A stretch of DNA of 64,000 nucleotides from Candidatus Gastranaerophilales bacterium (GTDB lineage: Bacteria > Cyanobacteriota > Vampirovibrionia > Gastranaerophilales > Gastranaerophilaceae), in NCBI GenBank assembly GCA_944326485.1, contig CALVED010000001.1, positions 1 through 64,000 on the forward strand. Reading direction: 5' to 3'. The translations under genes and the position numbers were made by a program. Shown here in pieces: positions 1 through 7,722 of the stretch (position 1 is the first letter of the stretch; the number at the start of each line of letters is the position of its first letter). The notes under the pieces were generated by a model. That model saw nothing but the letters and a program-made list of their open reading frames with translations, had not been told where the DNA came from and did not search any database.

Positions 1-344
1 GATAAAGAAAATAATTCAGAACAAAAACAAAATAACAACAAGAAAAATGTTGGGTTAAAACCCAACCTACGGGCTTACACCAACGGGAATAAATTATGTT
101 TTAGGAGATAAAGAGGATAATGAAATTGAATTAGAAAGAACAGCATTGGGTACTTATAACAGGCGTTGTATATGATCCTGAAACAAAAGATTTAGTAGGT
201 TTTTATATTTGTAATAGTGGGATCAAGGGAAACAACCAAAAGGCAATATTTATAAAAAAGGAACAAATGGAAAACTCCTATAATTTAAGTGATAAAGAAG
301 TTATCATAACAAAAGAACCCATAAAACAAAACTCCGTTTTGTAG
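1..344 (+). pseudogene. Broken C-terminal remnant of a papain-like (toxin-type) domain protein
   Basis: There is no single open frame here, but readable protein runs through two frames. Frame 2 (from about base 62) reads NPTYGLTPTGINYVLGD and continues to about base 143. Frame 3 then reads QHWVLITGVVYDPETKD and runs to a TAG at 342-344. The second part has a His-Trp-Val...Thr-Gly-Val-Val-Tyr-Asp-Pro...Phe-Tyr-Ile-Cys-Asn-Ser-Gly pattern, which resembles the His/Asn half of papain-like domains at the C-terminus of large polymorphic toxins. A shift of frame near 141-144 and a stop at 132-134 in frame 3 show it is not intact. Frame 1 is open from base 1 to a TAA at 109-111, so another gene's tail could also be present. 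The upstream part lies outside the window. Family assignment is inference from motif memory. Confidence 0.45.
49..66. repeat. Short palindrome of cyanobacterial-repeat type
   Basis: The arms GTTGGGTT (49-56) and AACCCAAC (59-66) are perfect inverse complements separated by AA, and CTAC follows. The core, TTGGGTT...AACCCAACCTAC, looks like a small intergenic palindrome scattered through many cyanobacterial genomes. It sits inside or beside the broken gene at the left end. Only one copy is seen in this window, so its repetitive nature here is inferred. Confidence 0.4.
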
Positions 345-360
345 GGCTCTCATCTCAATA

Positions 361-388
361 AAAAAAGAGCTTTTTCAAGCTCTTTTAA
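361..388 (-). terminator. Terminator downstream of tRNA-Ser
   Basis: Read on the minus strand, an AAAAGAGCTT / AAGCTCTTTT hairpin with a short GAAA-type loop is followed by a run of T, immediately after the tRNA 3' end. The plus strand has the same symmetry, so it may also terminate anything reading through the left-hand remnant. Confidence 0.7.
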
Positions 389-392
389 AATT

Positions 393-479
393 AGGAGGAG
401 GTGGGATTCGAACCCACGGTACGCTCGCACGTACGACGGTTTTCAAGACCGCTCCAATCAACCGCTCTGGCACTCCTCC
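393..479 (-). tRNA. tRNA-Ser (anticodon UGA)
   Basis: The reverse complement folds as a class II tRNA. The acceptor stem GGAGGAG (479-473) pairs with CTCCTCC (400-394). The anticodon loop CTTGAAA gives anticodon UGA, which reads UCA serine codons. There is a long variable arm (GTACGTGCGAGCGTAC region), and the T arm GTGGGTTCGAATCCCAC directly abuts the acceptor stem. CCA is not encoded; the base after the stem is T followed by AA. A T at the discriminator position is unusual because bacterial tRNA-Ser normally carries G73. The long arm and anticodon make the identity clear. Confidence 0.95.
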
Positions 480-489
480 AAAACGTAGT

Positions 490-495
490 ATTATA
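490..495 (-). promoter_or_regulatory. Possible -10 box for tRNA-Ser
   Basis: The minus strand has TATAAT about 11 bases upstream of the tRNA 5' end, with a weak TTACAA-like -35 about 19 bases further out. The sequence is AT-rich, so chance matches are common. Confidence 0.3.
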
Positions 496-541
496 TTAAT
501 AAAAAAATACTTTGTTGTAAAGTACTTATTTATATTTTTAT

Positions 542-988
542 CTAAAATATTGAATTGAATACCTTTTCGATATCTTTGTATGTTCTTTTTAATCTTGCTG
601 CATTTAATTTAAATGGTTTTATTTCTAGCTGGGGAGCATATCTTTTTAGTTGCTCTTTAAACCAGGCATCTTGAGCTTTTCTTCCTTTTTCTAAATGAAG
701 TTTACAATCAAACTCATCATCAAATTGTTTTAGTTCTGGATGTTGCTTTAATATTTGCTCTTGACACTGAGTAATTATACTTAAATAGACAAATAAATAT
801 GTTGCATCTTTCGGTAAAGAAGATGAAAATTCTTTTGAATAAATATCAACACCAGTCAAAGACTCTACAAGTTCTCCGTCTGTAGCCTTATTTTTATATG
901 GATATCCAGAAATAAGTCGAAGAACATCTTCTGTCTTGTAACTGCCAGAAAAACTCACAAACTTGTTATCTAGTGATGAAATTTTCAT
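542..988 (-). CDS. Hypothetical protein, 148 aa
   Basis: No family recognised. The protein is soluble-looking and charged, with no signal peptide or membrane segment. The C-terminal half is rich in Lys/Leu/Phe and probably helical (residues about 85-148). The start at 988 gives MKISSLDNK, and a GGAGAT sequence lies just upstream on the minus strand, which supports it. It stands alone, downstream of the LuxR-type regulator gene (same strand, 56-base gap) and before the tRNA. It may be co-transcribed with the regulator, but nothing in the sequence reveals its job. Confidence 0.65.
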   Translation of the reverse strand: MKISSLDNKFVSFSGSYKTEDVLRLISGYPYKNKATDGELVESLTGVDIYSKEFSSSLPKDATYLFVYLSIITQCQEQILKQHPELKQFDDEFDCKLHLEKGRKAQDAWFKEQLKRYAPQLEIKPFKLNAARLKRTYKDIEKVFNSIF

Positions 989-1044
989 ATAATATCTCCA
1001 TTAATAAAAAGCTTGTGAATTTATTTTTTTGCTTAATTTTTAAG

Positions 1045-1728
1045 TTATATAATATTTTCTTTTATAGCCTTAACTGCCGCTTGAACTCTATCATCTACAC
1101 ATAATTTTTGTAGAATACTGCAAACGTGTGCTTTTGCAGTATGAACACTTACTATCAATTCCTTAGCTATTTCTGTATTACTTTTACCTTTTACCAAATG
1201 TTTTAAAACCTCTAATTCTCTTTCTGTTAATTGAGCTCTTGCATCTTGGACTTCTGTTGATTGTAATAAAGTAACATTCTCCGGTTTGGGAAAGAAATTT
1301 AATGCAACTGAAGATACTGCAGGATCAACCCAGCAAGCACCATCTGCAACATTCTTAATCACCTCAGAAAGTGTTTCAGGAGTAATATCTTTTAAACAAT
1401 ATGCATTTGCACCAGACCCCAAAGCAGCAATAACTTCCTCTCCTCTTTCATGAGAAGTTAAAATTATAACTTTTATATTTGGCTGAGTTTCTTTTAATTT
1501 TATAGTAGCTTCTAATCCATTCATACCGGGAAGACCTAAATCCATTAAGACAACGTCCGGTTGCAGACTGTTTATCATTTTTAAACCCTGATCCGCATCT
1601 TCTGCTTCACCAACAACATTAATGTGTTCATACTCGTTTAACGCTGATTTTAAACCAACTCTTGTTAACTTATAATCTTCAACAATTACAACACTAATTA
1701 CATCTTTCTTGTGCATGGTTTGTGTCAT
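1045..1728 (-). CDS. Response regulator, NarL/LuxR type
   Basis: A DNA-binding regulator controlled by phosphorylation. The N-terminal receiver domain (about residues 10-130) has an acidic pair E17-D18 and phospho-acceptor D63 in DVVLMDLGLPG. A linker is followed by a LuxR-type helix-turn-helix (about 165-227) with LTERELEVLKHLVKGKSNTE. I chose the ATG at 1728 (MTQTMHKKD, 227 aa) because AGAGGAAGG lies just upstream; the longer reading from 1770 would add 14 residues that contain that ribosome site. No histidine kinase lies beside it, so it is an orphan here. The upstream gap has short inverted sequences (around 1812-1845) that could be an operator, not provable by eye. Confidence 0.9.
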   Translation of the reverse strand: MTQTMHKKDVISVVIVEDYKLTRVGLKSALNEYEHINVVGEAEDADQGLKMINSLQPDVVLMDLGLPGMNGLEATIKLKETQPNIKVIILTSHERGEEVIAALGSGANAYCLKDITPETLSEVIKNVADGACWVDPAVSSVALNFFPKPENVTLLQSTEVQDARAQLTERELEVLKHLVKGKSNTEIAKELIVSVHTAKAHVCSILQKLCVDDRVQAAVKAIKENII

Positions 1729-1868
1729 GATTCGGCCTTCCTCTCTTTTTTGCCAATTTTTTAATTTCAAAATAACCTTATAATATTAGACCAAGAAAGA
1801 CAATTAGGTAATTAACCTACTGTCTAGTTTAACACTAGCCAATCTAACTATTAATATATTGAGAAAAT

Positions 1869-3515
1869 TCAATTATTTGAATCGCATATTTTTTTTAATA
1901 ACTTACGTTTAACTCTCATTTTGGCATGTTCAACTGCATCATATTCATTAAAGAAAACATTATGTTCTCCTATTTGAGAGGGGATTTTTACATCATTTAA
2001 TTGTTTCAAAACATTTTCATTCTTTATTACAAGCAATGTTTTTATATTTTGAGATTGAAGTCTAATTATAATATCTTCTAATGCAAAAATAGCTGATATA
2101 TCCAATAAAGAATTTGATTCATAATTTAAGATTAAATACTTTGTTCCTAACAATTCATCAAATTGTGAAACAATTTGAGTTGCACTTCCAAAGAAAAACT
2201 GACCATCTATATGAAAAACACGAATTGTGTATTTGTATTCTTCAGCTAATTGTTTTTCATAAGAATCAATTTCTTCATCTTTAATAGTTTTTATACCAAC
2301 ACTAGTCGAATCTGCAACTCTCTTTGCATATAACAAAGCAGCTAATGTTATACCAGCACCTACTGCAAAAATTAAATTATAAAATACTGTTAAAAAGAAA
2401 ACTAACAGCAAAACATATAAATCATCTTTTGGTGCATATTTAATAACCTTCAATATTTTTATATCAATTATGTCATATCCTATCTTTATAAGAATTCCTG
2501 CAAGGACGCACAATGGTACTTGTTCCACAAATTTTGTACAATTTGTAATTACTAATACAAGGAAAACAGAGTTAATAACAGCTGAAAGTTTAGTTGTAGC
2601 ACCAGCTCTTATAGCGGCAACTGTTCTCATAGTTGCTGCAGAACCAGGCATAGAGCCCGTTAAAGAGCATAATACATTACCTATTCCCTGAGATAATAGC
2701 AATTTTTTAGGCATAGTTTTTTCTCGTGTTAATGAATCCGCAACTAATCCTGTTAACATACTTTCTGATGAACAGATTACAGCAATAGCTGCAGCATAGG
2801 GTATCGCTTTGATTATTCCTTCTACATTTATATTAGGAAATATTATTGAAGGTATATTGATATTTATTTGAGAAATTCTTTCAACAGGCATTGAATATTT
2901 TATTGATATATATGTACAAATTAACAATGCTATAATTTGAGATGGAAATACTCTATTAACTTTCTTAGGTATAAAAAATACTATTAATAAAGTTAAACAA
3001 CCTAAAATTAATGAATTTGTATCAAAATCAGTAAAATTTAATATTAATTTTTTTAAACTGCTTAATGGTGATGCACTGCCATCTATACCCATAAGAATAT
3101 TCAACTGCATTATTATCAAAATAGAACCGACTCCATTCATAAAACCAGATATTACAGGATATGGAACATATCTAACTATACTTGGCAGCTGAGTATAAGA
3201 AATTATTATCTGAAAAATTGAAGCCAACAAAAATACAACAATAACGGCAGAAAAATCATTATACATTGCAAAAACAGAAGCAGTAACAATAGCAACAGGC
3301 CCGGTTGGTCCTGATATCATAGGGAGCTTAGAACCAAATATTCCTGCGAAGAAACATAAAATTATACAACCCCAAATACCCGAACTTGCCCCTAGTCCAG
3401 TTGCAACTCCAAAAGCAAGAGCTTGAGGAAATGCGACTATTGCAGATACAATACCACCTAAAATATCTCCCTTTATCATCAATATTAGATTTTTATGTTT
3501 CATTGATTCAAACAT
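1869..3515 (-). CDS. SulP family anion transporter with STAS domain
   Basis: A 548-residue inner-membrane anion transporter of the SulP (SLC26-like) family, which moves sulfate, bicarbonate or related anions. The first ~400 residues are a chain of hydrophobic segments starting with GGIVSAIVAFPQALAFGVA and containing the SGPTGPVAIVTASV segment and a GSMPGSAATMRTVAAIRAGA segment, typical of the transport core. The C-terminal ~120 residues form a STAS domain (FHIDGQFFFGSA ... YLILNYESNSLLDISAI). The substrate cannot be told from sequence; a BicA-like bicarbonate role is possible given the cyanobacterial kinship, but no sulfate-assimilation genes are nearby. A second Met at residue 5 is an alternative start. 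Confidence 0.9.
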   Translation of the reverse strand: MFESMKHKNLILMIKGDILGGIVSAIVAFPQALAFGVATGLGASSGIWGCIILCFFAGIFGSKLPMISGPTGPVAIVTASVFAMYNDFSAVIVVFLLASIFQIIISYTQLPSIVRYVPYPVISGFMNGVGSILIIMQLNILMGIDGSASPLSSLKKLILNFTDFDTNSLILGCLTLLIVFFIPKKVNRVFPSQIIALLICTYISIKYSMPVERISQININIPSIIFPNINVEGIIKAIPYAAAIAVICSSESMLTGLVADSLTREKTMPKKLLLSQGIGNVLCSLTGSMPGSAATMRTVAAIRAGATTKLSAVINSVFLVLVITNCTKFVEQVPLCVLAGILIKIGYDIIDIKILKVIKYAPKDDLYVLLLVFFLTVFYNLIFAVGAGITLAALLYAKRVADSTSVGIKTIKDEEIDSYEKQLAEEYKYTIRVFHIDGQFFFGSATQIVSQFDELLGTKYLILNYESNSLLDISAIFALEDIIIRLQSQNIKTLLVIKNENVLKQLNDVKIPSQIGEHNVFFNEYDAVEHAKMRVKRKLLKKICDSNN

Positions 3516-3557
3516 AAAAAAATACTAACACAAACATTTAATGGAAAATATTAACTA

Positions 3558-4052
3558 CTAATAACGTCTTTCTGTTTTTTTAGCGCCAATACCCATTACA
3601 TCATATAATACAGATTGAAGAGCATTAATACCAAGTAGAACACCTGCAATTTTTCCGGCATTCTTAAACTTTAATGCAACAGCAGATAGTCCAATTAAAG
3701 GTAAATTCTTCAATAAAGTATTTCCTGCTCCGGCAAAATAACCTTTTGATCTTGATGTAATATGATAGAAAGGAAAATCTTGCTGCATGTTATACCAAAT
3801 TTTCTTTAGTTTACAAATAGTTGCACTTTCTCTTTCACTAGTCATAAATTGTTTATATTGATTATAAAATCTGTCAGCAGATTCAACTTCGTCTAATGAA
3901 TAAGCTCTTTCCCTACCATTTATATGTGAATCATAAAGAACTGAAGCACAAGTTGCAACAGCTATTGCCTTTGACATAACGCCTAAAGGTTTTCCTGAAA
4001 ATTTTTTAGCCGCCGTTGTTATTCTTGGTATTACACTGCTTACTACTGACAT
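3558..4052 (-). CDS. Hypothetical protein with hydrophobic segments, 164 aa
   Basis: No known family recognised. Two hydrophobic stretches (around residues 20-38, SKAIAVATCASVLYD, and 113-150, LPLIGLSAVALKF then AGKIAGVLLGINALQSVLYD) suggest membrane association. The middle is polar and helical. I prefer the ATG at 4052 because GAAGG sits eight bases upstream; a TTG at 4067 is possible. The gene follows the HEAT-like gene 4068-4865 at once, so the two are probably one operon and may act together. The Gly/Lys-flanked hydrophobic style is similar to the 560-residue orphan at 42376. Confidence 0.7.
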   Translation of the reverse strand: MSVVSSVIPRITTAAKKFSGKPLGVMSKAIAVATCASVLYDSHINGRERAYSLDEVESADRFYNQYKQFMTSERESATICKLKKIWYNMQQDFPFYHITSRSKGYFAGAGNTLLKNLPLIGLSAVALKFKNAGKIAGVLLGINALQSVLYDVMGIGAKKTERRY

Positions 4053-4067
4053 TTCTTTTACCTTCAA

Positions 4068-4865
4068 CTACTCATTATTTTTTTTATCACTTTGTTCCGG
4101 AGAATTATCCGGAATTTCTACCTTTGTTTGTGCAGCATTTAATAATGCATCATTCGCCATTTTGGCTTCTTGTCCATAGAGTTTGTCAGAAGCCTGAAGA
4201 TTTTGTAATAATTTTATTGTATTTTCATCACCATGAGCACTGCCTGAAGCAATAGGACTCATAGCAAATAATCTATTATTAGTATCTGAATCTTGAAGAG
4301 CAATATTCAAAAGAGCTGTTAAAGCTGGATCATCATATCTTGATTCATCCTCTTCATATCTGTTAATAAGTTCCTTTATACCTGATTTTCTAACTGTTGC
4401 ATCAGGGCTTCTTAAATAATTCTCTAAAGTCTTTATATAATCATCAGTAAGTTCCACTACTTTTTTAGTTTTTTGTTTTTCATCTGTTTTTGTTGTTTGT
4501 TCAGTGGTAATTGGGGTATTTGCAACAACAGTATTTCCTTGAGGTACAGTATTATTTACAGTTGTTTGTGAACCAGGAATAGGATATCCATAACTTGCAT
4601 TTGCCGTAGAATTAGAACTTGGTCCTCCTATTCCTGAAGGATTATATATGTATATATTTACCCCTGAACTTGCTTGTTTATTTGCATTAGTATCATATAA
4701 AGAAGTTGTAGGATATTGATATATCTGTGAATTTCCATTATTTGAACTTACACTAACTCCTTGTCCTTGTTGAGTTACCAAAGCTTTTGGAGTTGATGTT
4801 TGGTATGTATACAATGGAGTTCCATTAGAAACACTATATGTATTATTTGTTGGAATTTGAGACAT
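4068..4865 (-). CDS. YPTTS-motif protein with Gln/Asn/Ser-rich N-terminus and HEAT-like C-terminus
   Basis: An orphan 265-residue protein. The N-terminal ~130 residues are low complexity (Ser, Asn, Gln, Thr, Tyr, Gly, Pro) and contain YQYPTTSLY (49-57) followed by SSGVNIYIYNPSGIGG (67-80). A Lys/Thr linker leads to helices (about 140-255) that look like HEAT repeats (LRSPDATVRKSGIKELINRY). The same N-terminal module and a HEAT-like tail recur in the unlinked gene at 35565, so this is a family. There is no signal peptide or membrane segment. It probably forms an operon with the downstream gene at 3558-4052. A role as a scaffold or structural protein is a guess. Confidence 0.75.
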   Translation of the reverse strand: MSQIPTNNTYSVSNGTPLYTYQTSTPKALVTQQGQGVSVSSNNGNSQIYQYPTTSLYDTNANKQASSGVNIYIYNPSGIGGPSSNSTANASYGYPIPGSQTTVNNTVPQGNTVVANTPITTEQTTKTDEKQKTKKVVELTDDYIKTLENYLRSPDATVRKSGIKELINRYEEDESRYDDPALTALLNIALQDSDTNNRLFAMSPIASGSAHGDENTIKLLQNLQASDKLYGQEAKMANDALLNAAQTKVEIPDNSPEQSDKKNNE

Positions 4866-4939
4866 TATTATCCTACCTTCATTTATATAAACACCGAAGT
4901 ATCAAAAAACATGCTATGTTAAAGACATTTCTTTAATTT

Positions 4940-4977
4940 TTGTAACAATTATCATTATGCGTTTATTAATGTTACAA
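4940..4977. promoter_or_regulatory. Inverted repeat between divergent genes
   Basis: TTGTAACA (4940-4947) and TGTTACAA (4970-4977) are perfect inverse complements 22 bases apart, between the divergently transcribed HEAT-like gene and rpiB. A tighter version of the same half-sites (TGTAACA-AAC-TGTTACA) lies at 30578-30594. This could be a regulator site; no protein is assigned. Confidence 0.35.
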
Positions 4978-4996
4978 TTAAATTATGGAGTTTAAA

Positions 4997-5443
4997 ATGA
5001 ATAAAAAGATTGTTATAGGTTGTGATCACGCTGGATTTATTTTAAAAAATAAAATTATTGAATTTCTTAAAGAGAAAAATTATATAGTTGAAGATATTGG
5101 TTGCTATAATACTGATTCAACAGATTATCCATTAATAGCTCAACAATTATGTAAAAAAATAACATCTAAAGAATATGAGAAAGGTATACTAATTTGTGGC
5201 ACAGGCATTGGAATGAGCATTGCCGCCAATAAAGTAAAAGGAATTAGAGCTGTTGTATGCTCTGATACAACATCAGCAAAATTTTCAAGACAACACAATA
5301 ACACAAATGTATTGTGTTTTGGACAAAGAATTATAGGAGAATATCTTGCAAAAGATATTTGCGAAATCTGGCTAGATACAGAATTTCAAAAAGAAAGACA
5401 TTTAAAAAGAATTTTAATGATTGAAGATTCTATTGATGAATAG
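4997..5443 (+). CDS. rpiB: Ribose-5-phosphate isomerase B
   Basis: Interconverts ribose-5-phosphate and ribulose-5-phosphate in the cytosolic pentose phosphate pathway. The 148-residue RpiB/LacAB fold is complete: GCDHAGF near the N-terminus, the active-site Cys loop GILICGTGIGMSIAANKV, and the HNNTNVLCFGQRI segment. I chose the ATG at 4997 because GGAG lies seven bases upstream; the ATG at 4985 would add four residues. It stands between a divergent gene and a convergent one, and its last 14 bases overlap the 3' end of the REC-STAS gene on the other strand. Confidence 0.95.
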   Translation: MNKKIVIGCDHAGFILKNKIIEFLKEKNYIVEDIGCYNTDSTDYPLIAQQLCKKITSKEYEKGILICGTGIGMSIAANKVKGIRAVVCSDTTSAKFSRQHNNTNVLCFGQRIIGEYLAKDICEIWLDTEFQKERHLKRILMIEDSIDE

Positions 5444-6335
5444 TAGGTTCCATAATTAAAGAAACTCCATCTTCAACAGAATTTACGTAAGGAATAATAT
5501 CTTCCAAGTATGCAAACGATAAAGCTTCTTTAATTTTAGATGAAGGATTAACTAACACGAATTTCCCACCATTATCAGCACATATTTTATATATATCCGC
5601 AAAGATATATGCATTTTCCATATCAAAATCTATAATTTCTTTTAAATCAAATAATATATTTTTTACACCTGTATACATAGATGAATTAATATTCTTTATT
5701 ATTAAATCAAAGACCTTGGCATCATTAAATTTTTTAATAATATAAGAAACTATATTATTATTTATTATATACCTTGTAAAAGCTATATTTTTGTCTGATT
5801 GAAAAGAAGTACTCAAATATTTTAATAATTTAGAATGCCAATTTTTATCTTTTTGAATATAGAAATCGACACCTAATTCGTAACAATGATCAATTAACGA
5901 TGTATCATCAGTACCCGAAATAACAACTATTTTCGAATATGAACCGGTTTCAGACCTTCTTTTTACAGCCATTTTTATCAAATCAAATCCATCAGCACTA
6001 TCTGGCATGAATAAGTCTATAATTACACAGTCAAAATGAACTTTTTGAAGTTCCGATATTGCCTCATCTTTGTGTCTTGCAACACTTGGTACAATCCCGA
6101 TTTTTTTCAGAACTGTACTAAGTTGATAAATAGAAAGTTCCAAGTCATCAGCAATTAGTATTTTTTTATCTTCTAACGAATCAATTTTTATTCCGGAAGA
6201 AAAAGAATATATTTTTCTTTCAATTTCAATTAATGCTTCTGATATGTCAACCGAAGTTATCTCATCTTTTAAGAGTTTACTTTCCATTGACGCCAATTCA
6301 AATATTTTACTTACTTGTTCATCAGATATATTCAT
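5430..6335 (-). CDS. Response regulator with C-terminal STAS-like domain
   Basis: A 301-residue signalling protein. An N-terminal helical segment (1-55) is followed by a receiver domain (about 57-180) with D63-D64, phospho-acceptor D107 in CVIIDLFMPDSADG, and the switch IVVISG. The last ~110 residues look like a STAS (anti-sigma antagonist-like) domain: FDLIIKNINS...NILFDLKEIIDFDMENAYIFADI...GGKFVLVNPSSKIKEAL. Receiver-STAS fusions are plausible inputs to partner-switching pathways, but no anti-sigma kinase or PP2C phosphatase is nearby. The start is the ATG at 6335; a TTG four codons upstream is possible. It overlaps the end of rpiB by 14 bases tail to tail. Confidence 0.8.
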   Translation of the reverse strand: MNISDEQVSKIFELASMESKLLKDEITSVDISEALIEIERKIYSFSSGIKIDSLEDKKILIADDLELSIYQLSTVLKKIGIVPSVARHKDEAISELQKVHFDCVIIDLFMPDSADGFDLIKMAVKRRSETGSYSKIVVISGTDDTSLIDHCYELGVDFYIQKDKNWHSKLLKYLSTSFQSDKNIAFTRYIINNNIVSYIIKKFNDAKVFDLIIKNINSSMYTGVKNILFDLKEIIDFDMENAYIFADIYKICADNGGKFVLVNPSSKIKEALSFAYLEDIIPYVNSVEDGVSLIMEPTIHQ

Positions 6336-6553
6336 ACTTAATGTCAACCACTATCATATATTATCAAATTTATTTATTATATACAAGATTATAAACTTAA
6401 TCTATTTTTAATCAAGAAATTAAGTAATGTTTCATAAACAATTTTCATTTTTACTGAAAAAGTGACAAATTATATATTTTAATGTTTTAATATTTATATA
6501 AACATATTTGTAAGGACTTAAGAATATAATACCCATTGAAAGATAAATTAAAT

Positions 6554-7720
6554 ATGAAAAAATTTTATTTTTTTAAATTATTTACATTATTACTTTTTTT
6601 ATTTTTTTCTATGCTACCTGTAAATTCTAAAGATATTGAATTTAGCAATATTTCAAGAGTAGTAATTGATCCAATATATAATAACACATACACTCTTAAT
6701 ATATATTTTGATAACTTATATAAAGGAAAAGCTTTTATTCAAAGAAACTCAGATGGTTCATATTTTGTTTTTTTACCGGATACAACTATTAATAATAAGA
6801 AAGTTAAAATATTATATAAAAATAAATCTGATAGAAAAAATATAAGGCTTTCTATTGATCAAAAACCATATATTAATAATGAAATTGAATCTAACTATGT
6901 AAGAATTTATGTAAATATGAATGCTGATTACTCATTGAAATTATTGTCAAAAGACTCAAAAAATGACAAATTTATATTTTTCACTAATAATTCAATAAAT
7001 AATTATTCACTTATTCTATTGGGATGTATACTTGCTATATACTTAATGTTTAGAAAACTTTCAAAACTTATAAAAATAAATAAAACAACAAATAGTTATA
7101 CATCTTTTCCTGAATCTTTTTACATTAAAAAAAATTATTCTTCGGACAACATAAAATTTAATAAAAATTTAAAATATAAACCTAATAAATTTATTACCAG
7201 ACCAGACATAGGTGCAGCAATAAGAACTGCAGACAAAACATCTTTTGCTTGTTTTGATGTTCCCTTAATTATTAACAAAATAAATACTAATGCATATGAA
7301 TACAAAAGTTCGATAAAACAAACATCAAATATTTTAAGAAACAGAAATCATAACAATTTACAAAAGACAAACTCAATAAATTATAATGAAGCACAAGAAC
7401 TAGACTTGCCATCTGTTGATGAACTAAAAAAGGATGAGAGCAAAAATCAAGAAAAAAAAGCAGAACTAATATCTATATTAAATATAACTCCAAATAAAGG
7501 ATTTTATTTAACTACTGTAGATGATACAATGGCCTTATTTGGATTTATTGGAGAAAATGTATTTTTATTACAAAAATTCGCAGATTTGTCACAAATTAAT
7601 CTACAAGCAAGATTTTATGACAAAAATGGTGATAATGATGTTTTCATTGTTAGACTGGATTCTTATAAAGCAATGATAGAAATTTCTAATGATTCAATGA
7701 AAGAATTGGCTGTTTTATAA
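6554..7720 (+). CDS. Membrane-anchored protein, AMIN-like N-terminal region
   Basis: No firm family. From the ATG at 6554 the protein begins with a signal peptide (KKFYFFKLFTLLLFLFFSM...VNSKD). An extracytoplasmic beta-rich region of about 110 residues follows, starting EFSNISRVVIDPIYNNTYTL and resembling an AMIN-type envelope-binding domain. A transmembrane segment (YSLILLGCILAIYLMFRKL, about 157-175) comes next, then a long Lys/Asn-rich tail that ends in a folded-looking domain (about 300-388, ILNITPNKGFYLTTVDDTMALFGFIGENVFLLQ). The organisation (signal, sensor-like domain, one TM, cytoplasmic domain) suggests an envelope anchor or sensor. It is followed two bases later by a solute-binding protein gene, so an operon is likely. 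A TTG at 6536 is a less likely start. Confidence 0.65.
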   Translation: MKKFYFFKLFTLLLFLFFSMLPVNSKDIEFSNISRVVIDPIYNNTYTLNIYFDNLYKGKAFIQRNSDGSYFVFLPDTTINNKKVKILYKNKSDRKNIRLSIDQKPYINNEIESNYVRIYVNMNADYSLKLLSKDSKNDKFIFFTNNSINNYSLILLGCILAIYLMFRKLSKLIKINKTTNSYTSFPESFYIKKNYSSDNIKFNKNLKYKPNKFITRPDIGAAIRTADKTSFACFDVPLIINKINTNAYEYKSSIKQTSNILRNRNHNNLQKTNSINYNEAQELDLPSVDELKKDESKNQEKKAELISILNITPNKGFYLTTVDDTMALFGFIGENVFLLQKFADLSQINLQARFYDKNGDNDVFIVRLDSYKAMIEISNDSMKELAVL

Positions 7721-7722
7721 AA

